Below, in pieces: positions 17,794 to 26,868 of a stretch of 64,000 bases of DNA. Source of the stretch: Psychroflexus longus (GTDB lineage Bacteria > Bacteroidota > Bacteroidia > Flavobacteriales > Flavobacteriaceae); contig NZ_JAIQZE010000004.1 of the NCBI RefSeq assembly GCF_020164595.1, forward strand, positions 165,232-229,231, written 5' to 3'. The notes below the pieces were generated by a model. It did no database searches and was not told the DNA's origin. It saw only the letters and a program-made list of their open reading frames with translations. Numbering within the stretch: position 1 is the first letter of the stretch; each line of letters opens with the position of its first letter. The position numbers were made by a program, and so were the translations under genes.

Positions 17794-19244
17794 TAGACTA
17801 TTTCTTCACCTTCGTAACCTGGTTTGAATATTTCGTATTAATATTCATGCTTTCATATGTTTTATTTTATTCGCTCTTAGCGGTTTCCTCTTACCTAGCC
17901 ATTGATAAATTTCAAAGATTAAAATACGATTACCCTAAAGATTTAATGCTCAAATCTAGTCAGGTTCCAGGTATTTCTGTTGTGATACCGGCTTATAATG
18001 AGGGAGATGTTGTTGTCGATAATTTAAAAACATTTCTCTCATTACAATATCCAAAATTTGAAGTTATCGTCGTCAATGATGGTAGTACAGACGATACTTT
18101 GGTAAAACTTATCAATAATTTCGATTTAAAAAAAGTTGATTTTTATTATAAAGAAAAAATTAAAACACAAGGCGTTCGAGCGCATTATAAATCTACCAAC
18201 CCTGTATACAACAAACTTTTGGTTGTAGATAAAATAAATGGAGGTTCTAAAGCTGATGCTTCAAATGCTGGGGTGAATTCATCATGCTATCCAATTTTTC
18301 TTTGCACAGATATGGATTGTATCTTGAAAAATGATACTCTTACGAAACTAGTTCTTCCTTTTATGGTAGAAAAGAAACGAGTTATTGCTACTGGTGCAGG
18401 ACTTCGAATTTCAAATAATTGTAAGATCAAAGAAGGCACAATAGAAGAAGTGAGATTTCCCAAAAAGATGTTTCCAAGATTTCAGGAGTTGGAATATGTT
18501 CGCTCCTTTTTATTTGGCAGAATGGCTTGGAGTCGTATGAACGCTCTTCTTTTAGTTTCAGGTGGGTTAGGCATGTTCGATAAAAAAGTTTTCTTTGAAG
18601 CAGGTGGCTATTGGGATAAATCTTTTGGCGAAGATTTTGAACTTATCACAAGAATGCGAAAATTAATGCACGATAAAAAAGAAGAATTTGCTATAAGATA
18701 TATCCCTGAATCTCTATGTTGGACAGAAGTGCCTGATACCACAGATTTATTTATAACTCAAAGGTCACGTTGGGCTAGAGGCTTAATCCAAACAATAAAA
18801 ATCCATAGGAATATGTTTTTAAATCCAAAATACGGGATCACTGGCATGTTGGCTTTTCCTTATTTTGTTTTTTTCGAATTTTTAGTACCAATCCTAGAAC
18901 TTTTGGGGGTCCTCATAATCATATTTTCTTTGATTTTTTTAGAGTTAAATTATGATTTTGTGCTTTATCTATTTCTGGCCGTTTTTCTTTTCTTTCAATC
19001 CATTACCCTCATTTCCATTTTGATAGATGAGTTTATTTTCAAGAACTATAACAGTTTGAAGGAAATTTTAATTCTAATCACCATGTCTATGATAGAACCT
19101 ATAATATACCATCCGATAAATACTTTTGCTTATTTAAGAGGGTATTGGTGTTTTTTCACTAGAAAACAGCCTAAGTGGGGTGACATGAAGCGTAGAGGGT
19201 ATTTAGTAAAAATAAATTCGACAGAAAGTGAAAAATATATTTAA
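17790..19244 (+). CDS. Processive family-2 glycosyltransferase (polysaccharide synthase)
   Basis: Inner-membrane GT2 enzyme, 484 residues. There is one N-terminal helix (about 12-38), a catalytic domain (60-330) and three or four C-terminal helices (345-470). All hallmarks of processive synthases are present: VVNDGSTDD (Asp97), the DxD metal site TDMDC (Asp174 and Asp176), the GED base motif (Glu281-Asp282) and QRSRW (324-328), the acceptor-binding QxxRW. The layout matches PgaC/IcaA and other synthases that couple chain growth with membrane passage. The sugar donor cannot be read from sequence. The gene overlaps the HEAT-repeat gene by 4 bases and the YaiO-like gene by 17 bases (or is 7 bases upstream if that gene starts at 19252). 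Confidence 0.9.
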   Translation: MIDYFFTFVTWFEYFVLIFMLSYVLFYSLLAVSSYLAIDKFQRLKYDYPKDLMLKSSQVPGISVVIPAYNEGDVVVDNLKTFLSLQYPKFEVIVVNDGSTDDTLVKLINNFDLKKVDFYYKEKIKTQGVRAHYKSTNPVYNKLLVVDKINGGSKADASNAGVNSSCYPIFLCTDMDCILKNDTLTKLVLPFMVEKKRVIATGAGLRISNNCKIKEGTIEEVRFPKKMFPRFQELEYVRSFLFGRMAWSRMNALLLVSGGLGMFDKKVFFEAGGYWDKSFGEDFELITRMRKLMHDKKEEFAIRYIPESLCWTEVPDTTDLFITQRSRWARGLIQTIKIHRNMFLNPKYGITGMLAFPYFVFFEFLVPILELLGVLIIIFSLIFLELNYDFVLYLFLAVFLFFQSITLISILIDEFIFKNYNSLKEILILITMSMIEPIIYHPINTFAYLRGYWCFFTRKQPKWGDMKRRGYLVKINSTESEKYI

Positions 19245-20490
19245 ATCAAAAATGCTCTGGTTGCTATTCATTATGGGTACCAGCGCATTAGGGCAAGACA
19301 TCAATGTGGATTCACTTCTATATGAAACCATTGATTTGTTGAAAGAAAAAGAATATGAAAAAGTAAAAATTAATGCCCAGAAGGCATTGAAAATTGCACC
19401 AGATTATCTTGACTTTAATTTAGTCTTGGGAAGAGCACAACAAATGACAGGTGAAGTTGATAAAGCTAGACAGAACTTCAAATTAGTAATAGATAAAAAT
19501 AAAGATTATAAGACTGCTTTTTATTATTTGTTTGATTTAGAATTTCAGGCAGAAAATTACCAAAGTGCCAAAGAAGTGTGCGAAACAGCAATAACATACT
19601 ATCCTGAAGAAAAAGACTTTTATTTCAAAAAACTTTCAATATTTCAGTCCCTTGGAGATTTAAAAGGTGAATTCACTTATATAAAGGAGATTCAACCCAA
19701 ATTCCCAGATGATAGCGAGCTGAACAGGCGTTTAGTCAACCTTGAACTTCGTTTTGATTTTGATATCGCTGGATTAAATTACAGTATCACTGCTTTCGAT
19801 AGGGAAAATTTTGGACCCTGGCATTTGATGAGCTTTCAATATATACGGCAAAGAAAATGGGGGGCGCTAATCCCTCGTATAAATTATGCAAATCGTCTTT
19901 CTGCTGTTGGCGAAAGTAGAACTGGTCTTCAGTACGAACTGGACTCTTATATTTTCACAGGTATCAACAACTATACTTATGTCGGAGGATCTTACAGTAG
20001 TGATGACGTTTTTCCAGAATGGAGATTTAGAGCCTCACATTTTAGATTTTTTGATAAAGGCTGGGGAGCGGATATCGGTGCACGCTATGATCAAACATTT
20101 GACGATCGAAACTTTTATACAGCAGCTTTAGGTCTCAATAAATACTTTGGTTCTAACTGGATTTATCTTAGATCATTTATGATGACCGAAGGTAATAATA
20201 AATACTATCCAGCTTTTACGTTGACAACACGTCACTATATAGATACAAGGTTCGATTACATTGGATTGATCTTAAGCTATGGAACAAATCCTGACGAACG
20301 ATCCATTCTTAACCAATTCCAACGCCGCGTTTCTACTGAAGCCTACCGCGTTAACTTAGGATATTTCAGAATGTTAAATCAAAGATATTTGATAGGTATT
20401 CAAGGAGGGTACAACTATCAGGAACTTATACCAGGTCGTTTTCAGAATGAGTATGAATTGTTTTTAAGCTTACAGTATAAGTTCAACTAG
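19228..20490 (+). CDS. TPR plus YaiO-type outer membrane beta-barrel protein
   Basis: The signal peptide MKNIFKSKMLWLLFIMGTSA is read from a GTG at 19228; an ATG at 19252 would leave almost no basic n-region, so GTG is preferred. Residues about 25-165 form helical TPR-like repeats (LDFNLVLGRAQQMTGEVDKA; YKTAFYYLFDLEFQAENYQSA). Residues about 170-420 form a barrel of alternating aromatic strands ending in LFLSLQYKFN, typical of outer membrane proteins and of the YaiO family. TPR followed by a barrel is the layout of the export porins PgaA and BcsC/AlgK-AlgE, so this is the likely outer membrane exit of the polysaccharide made by the adjacent synthase. Confidence 0.8.
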   Translation: MKNIFKSKMLWLLFIMGTSALGQDINVDSLLYETIDLLKEKEYEKVKINAQKALKIAPDYLDFNLVLGRAQQMTGEVDKARQNFKLVIDKNKDYKTAFYYLFDLEFQAENYQSAKEVCETAITYYPEEKDFYFKKLSIFQSLGDLKGEFTYIKEIQPKFPDDSELNRRLVNLELRFDFDIAGLNYSITAFDRENFGPWHLMSFQYIRQRKWGALIPRINYANRLSAVGESRTGLQYELDSYIFTGINNYTYVGGSYSSDDVFPEWRFRASHFRFFDKGWGADIGARYDQTFDDRNFYTAALGLNKYFGSNWIYLRSFMMTEGNNKYYPAFTLTTRHYIDTRFDYIGLILSYGTNPDERSILNQFQRRVSTEAYRVNLGYFRMLNQRYLIGIQGGYNYQELIPGRFQNEYELFLSLQYKFN

Positions 20491-22686
20491 ATGCAAATAC
20501 GATTTTTTATAATCTTCATAATTTTTAATGTGACACTCAGTATAAATTCACAGAATATATCAATTTATGAATTTAATGAGTTTCAACTCACCTTGTTTCA
20601 TACTAAATCAACTGAGCAACACTCTAATGAACTGAATCATTATTTTTCAGAAGTTTTGGGAAATACCATTAAGGTATCTTGTGTTGAAAAAAACAATCAA
20701 ATTCTTTTAAGTATCAATACCAAAACTTTGAATGAAATCACTTTTGAAATTTATTCTGATAGTAACAATATTAGGATCAGCGGAGGAAGTGGGAAAGCCC
20801 TTCAAAGAGGTATAGCTTTTTTTTTAGAAACCATTGGGATTATAAAGATCACTGAAAAAGATTGGTTTCTTAAAAAGGATAAACAATTAAGTTTTCCTTC
20901 TCATTTTTATAAGAAATCTGAACCGGATTTTGTTTACCGTTATTTATACTATCCTGGAAATTTCAATAAAGACTTTAGAAGCTGGTATCAATTAGATGGA
21001 ATAGATCAAGATTTTGGTATCTGGGGGCATAGCTATCATAAGTTAATGCCACCAAGCATATATTTTAAAAAACAACCTGAACTTTTTGCCTTATTTGAGG
21101 GCGAAAGAAATTCAGGCTCTATTTGTTATACTAACGGGCGAACTCAAGAGATCTTTAAGGCTGAATTAAAAAAAATCATTAAGAAGAATCCTCATGCTAA
21201 GTTCTTCTCAGTAAGTCAAAATGATGATGAAGTTTATTGTCAATGCAATAGGTGCGAAAAATTGAATAAAAAACATGGTGAGGATCGTGGTTCACATTAT
21301 GTCTTTCTCAACGATTTGGCAAAAGAATTTCCCAATCATAATTTGATCTCTTTAGCTTATTTACATACATCACAACCTCCAAAAGATTTACATCTTGTAC
21401 ATAATCTTTATATTATTTATTGCCCGATTAATTTGAATCGCGGGATAAGTTTCGCAGAAGATCCGAGAAGCTCAGACATGAGAGCTACTCTTAAAAATTG
21501 GACGGAAGCGACAGAAAACCTCTTTTTCTGGGACTATACGGTTCAGTTTACAGATTATTTTTCAGCTTTTCCCAATATACATACCTTTCAAAAAAACTAT
21601 GATTATCTTAAAAAGGAGGGCATTAAAGGTCTGTTTATTCAAGGTTCTGCCGACATTCCTTCTCATTTTTATGAATTGAGACAATTTCTACTCGTAAATT
21701 TATTACAAAACACTGAAATAAATGTTGATGAAAAAACATTGGATTTTATGGAAATGTTTTATGGCAATGCTGCCAAATATGTTTCTGAATATCTGAACCT
21801 TTTTACAAAAAATCAAATTGACAGCAATTCCTATTTGAGTATTTACGATAACCCTGTCAAACAAATTGAAACCTTTCTTAGTCCTGAACACATGTCCGAC
21901 TACAATCAAATCATTCTAGGCGCAGAAGAGATTGTTAGAAAAGATAGTAAGGTGTATAGTCGAATTAGGGATTTGCGTTTATCCTTGGAGTATACCTACT
22001 TTCAACAATCTAAATTTTTTGGTAAAGACCAACATGGTATGTTTATTAAGAAAACTAATGACGATGACTATGAAATTCGTCAAAACCTTACTAAAAGGGT
22101 TGAGGATTTCACTAAACACTTAAATGGAAAGGGAGTTTATGAGATTTCTGAAATGGGGCTGAGTCCTGACGAGTATTATCAACGTTGGTTAGAGATTATA
22201 AATTATGCAAACATAACTTCAGAAGCCAAAAAATTAAAAATCAATTTATTAACTCAGCCAAGTGAAGATTTCAAAGGAAAAGGGGCTTATGGATTAGTCG
22301 ATGGTGTAAGAGCTTACAAAGATTACAACATAAATTGGGTAGGATGGTACGGAAATGATGCAGAAATTGAAATTGAACTGGAGGGGCAGCAAGTAAATCA
22401 AATAAAAATAAATTTTTTAGAAAATCAAAGACACTGGATTTTTCCTCCTGTTAGTATCAATTTATTCGGGATTAAAGATGGACAGAAAGTCAAAATGAAA
22501 ACTTGTCATTTTCCAGAACTTATTGAAAATGAAAACATAAAGATTATTTCTAAGACTTTTAATAACCTCGATACAAATAATTATAGTAATTTAATACTAG
22601 TTATTAACAATCGAAATTTACCAATCTGGCGAAAACGAAAAAATAAAAAAGCCATGTTTATGCTCGACGAAATAGAAATTTATTAG
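20491..22686 (+). CDS. Secreted DUF4838 protein, glycoside-hydrolase-like
   Basis: Begins directly after the barrel gene's stop. Signal peptide (about residues 1-20, MQIRFFIIFIIFNVTLSINS). Residues about 60-130 resemble the N-terminal domain of alpha-glucuronidase-type enzymes (ISGGSGKALQRGIAFFLE). About 150-450 match DUF4838, a TIM-barrel domain: NDDEVYCQCNRCEKLNKKHG, YLHTSQPPKD, FFWDYTVQFTDY and FIQGSADIP. The C-terminal 130 residues look like a discoidin/beta-sandwich. The paired Cys in CQCNRC suggest a structural metal or disulphides. Placed with a synthase and porin, it could trim or modify the polymer in the periplasm, the place taken by PgaB or BcsZ elsewhere. Its activity is not known. 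Confidence 0.75.
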   Translation: MQIRFFIIFIIFNVTLSINSQNISIYEFNEFQLTLFHTKSTEQHSNELNHYFSEVLGNTIKVSCVEKNNQILLSINTKTLNEITFEIYSDSNNIRISGGSGKALQRGIAFFLETIGIIKITEKDWFLKKDKQLSFPSHFYKKSEPDFVYRYLYYPGNFNKDFRSWYQLDGIDQDFGIWGHSYHKLMPPSIYFKKQPELFALFEGERNSGSICYTNGRTQEIFKAELKKIIKKNPHAKFFSVSQNDDEVYCQCNRCEKLNKKHGEDRGSHYVFLNDLAKEFPNHNLISLAYLHTSQPPKDLHLVHNLYIIYCPINLNRGISFAEDPRSSDMRATLKNWTEATENLFFWDYTVQFTDYFSAFPNIHTFQKNYDYLKKEGIKGLFIQGSADIPSHFYELRQFLLVNLLQNTEINVDEKTLDFMEMFYGNAAKYVSEYLNLFTKNQIDSNSYLSIYDNPVKQIETFLSPEHMSDYNQIILGAEEIVRKDSKVYSRIRDLRLSLEYTYFQQSKFFGKDQHGMFIKKTNDDDYEIRQNLTKRVEDFTKHLNGKGVYEISEMGLSPDEYYQRWLEIINYANITSEAKKLKINLLTQPSEDFKGKGAYGLVDGVRAYKDYNINWVGWYGNDAEIEIELEGQQVNQIKINFLENQRHWIFPPVSINLFGIKDGQKVKMKTCHFPELIENENIKIISKTFNNLDTNNYSNLILVINNRNLPIWRKRKNKKAMFMLDEIEIY

Positions 22687-22688
22687 CT

Positions 22689-23048
22689 ATGAAAACAAAA
22701 ATTTTAGTTATCGATGATAACAAATTGACTTTAAAAATGATTTGTTTTATTCTTGAAAAGAATGATTATGAAATTATAACCGCCGAAGATGGCATCGAAG
22801 CCATAGAGAAGTTTGATGAATTTAATCCAGATTTGGTCATTGTAGACATAATGCTTCCATTTAAATCTGGATTAGAAGTCACACATCATATTAAAAGTAA
22901 ATCTTCAGAAACTCCAGTAGTGATTTTATCTGCTCTTGGTGACGAAGAATCTACTGTTGAGAAAGCTTTTGAGTTTGAGGTAGATGATTTCATTAGTAAA
23001 CCATTTTCTCCAAATGAATTACTTTTAAGAGTAAAACGTCTTTTGTAA
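22689..23048 (+). CDS. Single-domain response regulator
   Basis: A 119-residue stand-alone receiver without an output domain. The acidic pocket is in VIDDNK (Asp9-Asp10), the phospho-Asp is Asp53 (VIVDIMLP), the Ser/Thr switch is Ser81 (ILSA) and the Lys is Lys104 (ISKPF). It starts 3 bases after the DUF4838 gene and 30 bases before the second hybrid kinase, so it is co-transcribed with both. It probably shuttles phosphate or binds a partner such as the synthase or HEAT protein directly, since no DNA-binding domain exists in the cluster. Confidence 0.9.
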   Translation: MKTKILVIDDNKLTLKMICFILEKNDYEIITAEDGIEAIEKFDEFNPDLVIVDIMLPFKSGLEVTHHIKSKSSETPVVILSALGDEESTVEKAFEFEVDDFISKPFSPNELLLRVKRLL

Positions 23049-23078
23049 TTGTTTCAATAATATTTCATTATTTGCAAT

Positions 23079-25553
23079 ATGAATTCCTTCCAACAAGCTC
23101 AACTACCTTTCAACGAAAATGATCGATTGAAAGCTCTGGAGTCCTATAATATAATAGGGTCTGGTCAGGAAAAGAGCTTCGATGAATTAGCAGAGCTTGC
23201 ACGCAATATTTGCGATACACCTATTAGTCAAATTACATTTATTGACGAACAGCAGCAATATAAAAAATCATCTTTAGGTACGTCTAGCTTTAATCGACGT
23301 CGTGAGGATAGTTTTTGTCAATATACTATTTTACAAGATGACATTTTTCAAGTAAAGGATTTGTCTATTAACCAAGTTTTTAAAACCAATCCTTTGGTAA
23401 AAAAAGCTCCGAATTTTCGGTTTTATGCAGGGGTACCTCTGCGCTCTCCCGAGGGTCACAACATAGGAACATTAAGTGTTATTGATACTAAGCCTAATGA
23501 ACTAGATAATGTCCAAAAAAATGCTTTGAGAATTCTAGCTAAGCAAATTATTACACTATTGGAAATCAAGAAGTCCCAAAGCAATTCTCAAGAGAAAGTA
23601 GAGGGACTGTTAGAGAAAAAAACTGATAACACGAATAAAAAACTCAGGGATACAAAATTTAAAGCTAATCAATTACAAAGATGCATTGATGATTCTAATC
23701 CCACCATTACAATAAGTCCTGATGGTAAAATATTTTCAACAAATAAATTATTCTGTGATATGTTGGAGTATGAACCAGACGAACTGTTAAATCAAAACTA
23801 CAATATTTTAGCTCCTGATTTTAAGATAAAGAAAATTATCAGTGGGTTTCAGAAAAAATCAAATAAACGAATCTATCAAGAAGAGCTCAGAACCAAGTCG
23901 AAATCTGGAAAAATAAAATGGATTAAATCTTCCTACAACCCAATTTTTGATTACGAAGGCAATTTAATTAATATTCTAAACATTGCACATGACATTACCA
24001 ATCAAGTTCGCTATCAAAAAGAATTGGAAGAAGCAAAACTAGAAGCAGAAAAAGCCTTAGTCACTAAAGATAATTTCTTGTCCAACATGAGTCATGAAAT
24101 TCGCACACCTTTAAATGCAATTATTGGATTTTCAAATCTTCTTAAAAAAGAAGATCTGAATGATATCCAAACAGACCATGCTGATACCATTTCAAGGGCC
24201 GGAGAAAACTTGTTGAGTATCATAAATAATATTCTTAATTTATCAAAAATTGAATCTGGTAAGTTTATTTTGGAAAGCAGTCCGTTCAGTCCGATAGATG
24301 TCTTAAATACAGTATGTCAAATCCAAAGAGAGAAAGTGCTTGAAAAAAATATTGTACTTAAAAACGAAATTGATAATTCTGTCCCACAATTTCTTTTAGG
24401 GGATGAACTTAGATTTAGTCAAATTATTATGAATTTAATTAACAATGCCATTAAATTCACTCAAGAAGGCTTTGTTAAAGTTTCTACTTCATCTGAATTG
24501 CTTGAAGATAACACCTGCATTCTAATCATAAAGGTCAAGGATAGTGGCATCGGTATTCCAAAAGATAAGCAGCAAATGATTTTTGAAAGATTTACACAAG
24601 CTGATTCTACTATATCACAAAATTTTGGGGGTACAGGTCTTGGTCTGAATATTGCTAAATTATTAATTGAGAAATTCAATGGGGAACTCACATTAGAAAG
24701 TAAAATAGGTGAGGGCTCATTGTTTACACTTAAAATGCCCTTTAAAATTGAAAACAAATTAGAGACAGCCAAGCATGACGTCATTAAAACTTCAGAGTTT
24801 ATCCACGGTAAGATTCTCTTATTTGAAGATAATCTTTTAAATCAGAAACTAGTTCGGAAAATAGTATCTGATCTGGGTCATGAATTAACTATTGTATCCA
24901 ATGGCTTAGAAGGTGTAAAATGGCTTAAAAATAGGAATGAAGTAGATCTAATTTTAATGGATCTCCGTATGCCTGAAATGGATGGCTTTGAAGCCACCTC
25001 TATTATCAGAAAAGAGTTAAAGTTAAATATACCTATTATAGCAATGTCTGCCCATCCGCTAAGTCAAGGGAAGGCTACCTGCTTAGAGTACGGAATGAAT
25101 GATTTTTTATCAAAACCTTTTAGACTTGATGATTTAAGCAGTAAAATCCAATCAGCTTTAAAAGGAAAAAAAAGTGATACCACTTTGAAATATGATTCAA
25201 ATGAGCATACCAGTGACAAGTTATATGATCTAAAAGAGTTAGAACTATTAGCTTCTGACAATAAGGAGTTTATAAAAGAGATGATAGATGTTTTTATCGA
25301 AGAAACTCCGGACGAGTTATCAAGAATAAGAAATGGTATTCTCAATAATGACTATGAAATTATTTATCAAACGAGCCACAAATTAAAATCGAGTTATGAT
25401 GTCGTAGGCTATAAAAATATAACTTATCTAAAAGAAATAGAAAAAATGTCACAAAATAAAGACTCTACTGAAGATATAAATCACGTTTTTGAAAAATTGG
25501 TATCCGAGACTACAGAGATAATTAAAGGTTTAAATGAAGAATTAAAGAATTAG
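23079..25553 (+). CDS. Hybrid histidine kinase (GAF-PAS-HisKA-HATPase-REC-Hpt)
   Basis: Cytosolic sensor kinase, 824 residues. Residues 10-165 form a GAF domain (SFDELAELARNICDTPISQI; FYAGVPLRSPEGHNIGTLSV), 200-315 a PAS domain, 320-400 a HisKA domain (His339), 435-556 a HATPase (INNAIKF, DSGIGIP, GGTGLGL), 578-695 a receiver (Asp628) and 720-820 an Hpt domain (His767 in QTSHKLKSS). All phosphorelay residues are intact. From the PAS to the receiver it is a close paralogue of the kinase at 14300, so the two arose by duplication and exchanged or gained N-terminal sensors (GAF here, nuclease-like there). It closes the polysaccharide block and presumably passes phosphate to the adjacent single receiver. 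Confidence 0.9.
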   Translation: MNSFQQAQLPFNENDRLKALESYNIIGSGQEKSFDELAELARNICDTPISQITFIDEQQQYKKSSLGTSSFNRRREDSFCQYTILQDDIFQVKDLSINQVFKTNPLVKKAPNFRFYAGVPLRSPEGHNIGTLSVIDTKPNELDNVQKNALRILAKQIITLLEIKKSQSNSQEKVEGLLEKKTDNTNKKLRDTKFKANQLQRCIDDSNPTITISPDGKIFSTNKLFCDMLEYEPDELLNQNYNILAPDFKIKKIISGFQKKSNKRIYQEELRTKSKSGKIKWIKSSYNPIFDYEGNLINILNIAHDITNQVRYQKELEEAKLEAEKALVTKDNFLSNMSHEIRTPLNAIIGFSNLLKKEDLNDIQTDHADTISRAGENLLSIINNILNLSKIESGKFILESSPFSPIDVLNTVCQIQREKVLEKNIVLKNEIDNSVPQFLLGDELRFSQIIMNLINNAIKFTQEGFVKVSTSSELLEDNTCILIIKVKDSGIGIPKDKQQMIFERFTQADSTISQNFGGTGLGLNIAKLLIEKFNGELTLESKIGEGSLFTLKMPFKIENKLETAKHDVIKTSEFIHGKILLFEDNLLNQKLVRKIVSDLGHELTIVSNGLEGVKWLKNRNEVDLILMDLRMPEMDGFEATSIIRKELKLNIPIIAMSAHPLSQGKATCLEYGMNDFLSKPFRLDDLSSKIQSALKGKKSDTTLKYDSNEHTSDKLYDLKELELLASDNKEFIKEMIDVFIEETPDELSRIRNGILNNDYEIIYQTSHKLKSSYDVVGYKNITYLKEIEKMSQNKDSTEDINHVFEKLVSETTEIIKGLNEELKN

Positions 25554-25884
25554 TATTCTAATTTTATTAGTTATTAATACATCGCTTTACAATAAGATCA
25601 ACGTAAAACGCGAAATCAATAAAAGTATCGTATTATCCTTGTTACAGCTTTATTCGAAATTCTTAATAACAAGAACGGCATTAAGTATCCGATTAGTTTT
25701 AAATCAAAAAGAAGGATTTTTTATCTCTTTCAAGGATTTACAAATGAAAATAAAATCGTTTGATGATTAAAGGTGCTTTCTGCACGAGAGAAATATGTTT
25801 GAATAAATTCTTCCAGCAATATTTTGGTGTTTTTTTATTTTCCAAATATTCCTAAAAATACAGATTTGTGATCTTTAATTTTTA
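25554..25884. other. Intergenic region between convergent units
   Basis: About 330 bases between the end of the kinase (plus) and the end of the minus-strand membrane protein gene. A plus-strand frame without a good start codon runs for about 60 codons and ends near 25769, but the encoded peptide has no recognisable feature. No clear terminator hairpin is seen. Confidence 0.4.
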
Positions 25885-26244
25885 TTACCTAGAAACTTCT
25901 TTTGCAATGATATAGGCAAGGGTTCCAAATGCATAAGCAAGAATGTCCCAGTAATCTGCTGTAAATTTTTCGCTGAATAGAGGTAACAGGATTTCTCCGA
26001 TAAGCACCATTAATAAAAAATAGCCAAATATCTCTGTGTAAGATAGAACTTGGTTCTTATTTTTTAAAATAAGTCTGCGTTCCCAAAGCACAGCATAGAG
26101 TAGTAATGGCATGAGAACAGCTGGGTCCAGATAATTGTCCATAAAAGCTATTTTTAATTTAATGACCATTTGAAAGTATTGATGGATCAGAAAAAGCAAA
26201 GCTGAAACAGCGACCAGAATAATAATTGGTTTTTCATGCTTCAT
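25885..26244 (-). CDS. Four-helix membrane protein (119 aa)
   Basis: Four hydrophobic helices (about residues 6-24, 38-54, 69-86 and 98-113), short loops and a conserved-looking LPLFSEKFTADYWDILAYAFG before the last helix. Similar small flavobacterial proteins are sometimes labelled magnesium citrate secondary transporter, a name I would not trust for a protein this short. The start overlaps the upstream gene by 4 bases. Confidence 0.6.
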   Translation of the reverse strand: MKHEKPIIILVAVSALLFLIHQYFQMVIKLKIAFMDNYLDPAVLMPLLLYAVLWERRLILKNKNQVLSYTEIFGYFLLMVLIGEILLPLFSEKFTADYWDILAYAFGTLAYIIAKEVSR

Positions 26245-26474
26245 AGCCCGATAACAAGCGTTATGAACATAGCTAAAAAAATGACAGGAGACAAGGCCAG
26301 GAATAAAATTAAAGCAGGTAATTTTATAATAAAGATGAGTAATTGAAGAGCCAGAGGATGTTTTGATGATGGTCGCATCCAGTCCTTAGCAAAGAAATAG
26401 ATCAAAGAGATCAACGACTCTGTCGACTCTTTTTTATCTCCCTTTTTAATCTCATCAAGTGAAGGTTTTTTCAT
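26241..26474 (-). CDS. Small membrane protein (77 aa), pairs with the four-helix protein
   Basis: A polar N-terminal half (KKPSLDEIKKGDKKESTESL, then FFAKDWMRPSSKHPLALQ) followed by one long hydrophobic hairpin (about residues 46-77). A similar charged-then-hydrophobic layout occurs in other flavobacteria next to a small multi-helix protein. ATGA overlap with the downstream gene shows coupled translation. Function unknown. Confidence 0.6.
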   Translation of the reverse strand: MKKPSLDEIKKGDKKESTESLISLIYFFAKDWMRPSSKHPLALQLLIFIIKLPALILFLALSPVIFLAMFITLVIGL

Positions 26475-26868
26475 TTTTGATACTATTACTTCGCGATACA
26501 GAAATATGAAACACCAGTGTACATGGGTGATAAAGGTATAGAGTTACAAGTTTTTGCTTATTTACGTGAAGGAATTAACATTTCAGCATTGACGACGGGG
26601 CTGCGAACGCACTAAAAGTGCCAAATTGAAAGATTACTTCTCTATTTTGATCGTATCATATCGAATCTTTTTAATATACTGGTAATCAATTGATTATAAA
26701 ATTTAAAATTATACATTGTCTCTATTTTTGATGGTATTGTACCTTTTGAGTTACAAAGTTGAAGAAAATTATCGATTTAAAATACGATATGACTATTTCT
26801 CTATTTGTCGGTATTTTACAGGTTTATAAAGTTCATTAAGATTATTTTAGCTTTCAAAAGTTAATTAA
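26475..26868. other. Regulatory intergenic region of the AraC gene
   Basis: About 390 bases between divergent starts. It contains the repeat at 26565-26611 and, near 26739-26757, GTACCTTTTGAGTTACAAA, which also has a counterpart after the adhesin gene (GTGCCTTTTGAGGTACAAA near 31440). No additional gene can be supported here. Confidence 0.5.
26565..26611. repeat. Interspersed repeat, copy A
   Basis: A block of about 47 bases starting CGTGAAGGAATTAACATT and ending GCGAACGCA. It is closely matched at 31343-31387 (CGTGAAGAAATTAACATT to AAGCGCA) with a 3-base gap and a few substitutions. Copies lie on both sides of the AraC/adhesin pair in the same orientation. Confidence 0.65.

Noticed and set aside
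25560..25770. Open frame of about 60 codons after the second kinase
   Set aside because: No proper start codon, no recognisable domain and no partner; treated as non-coding.
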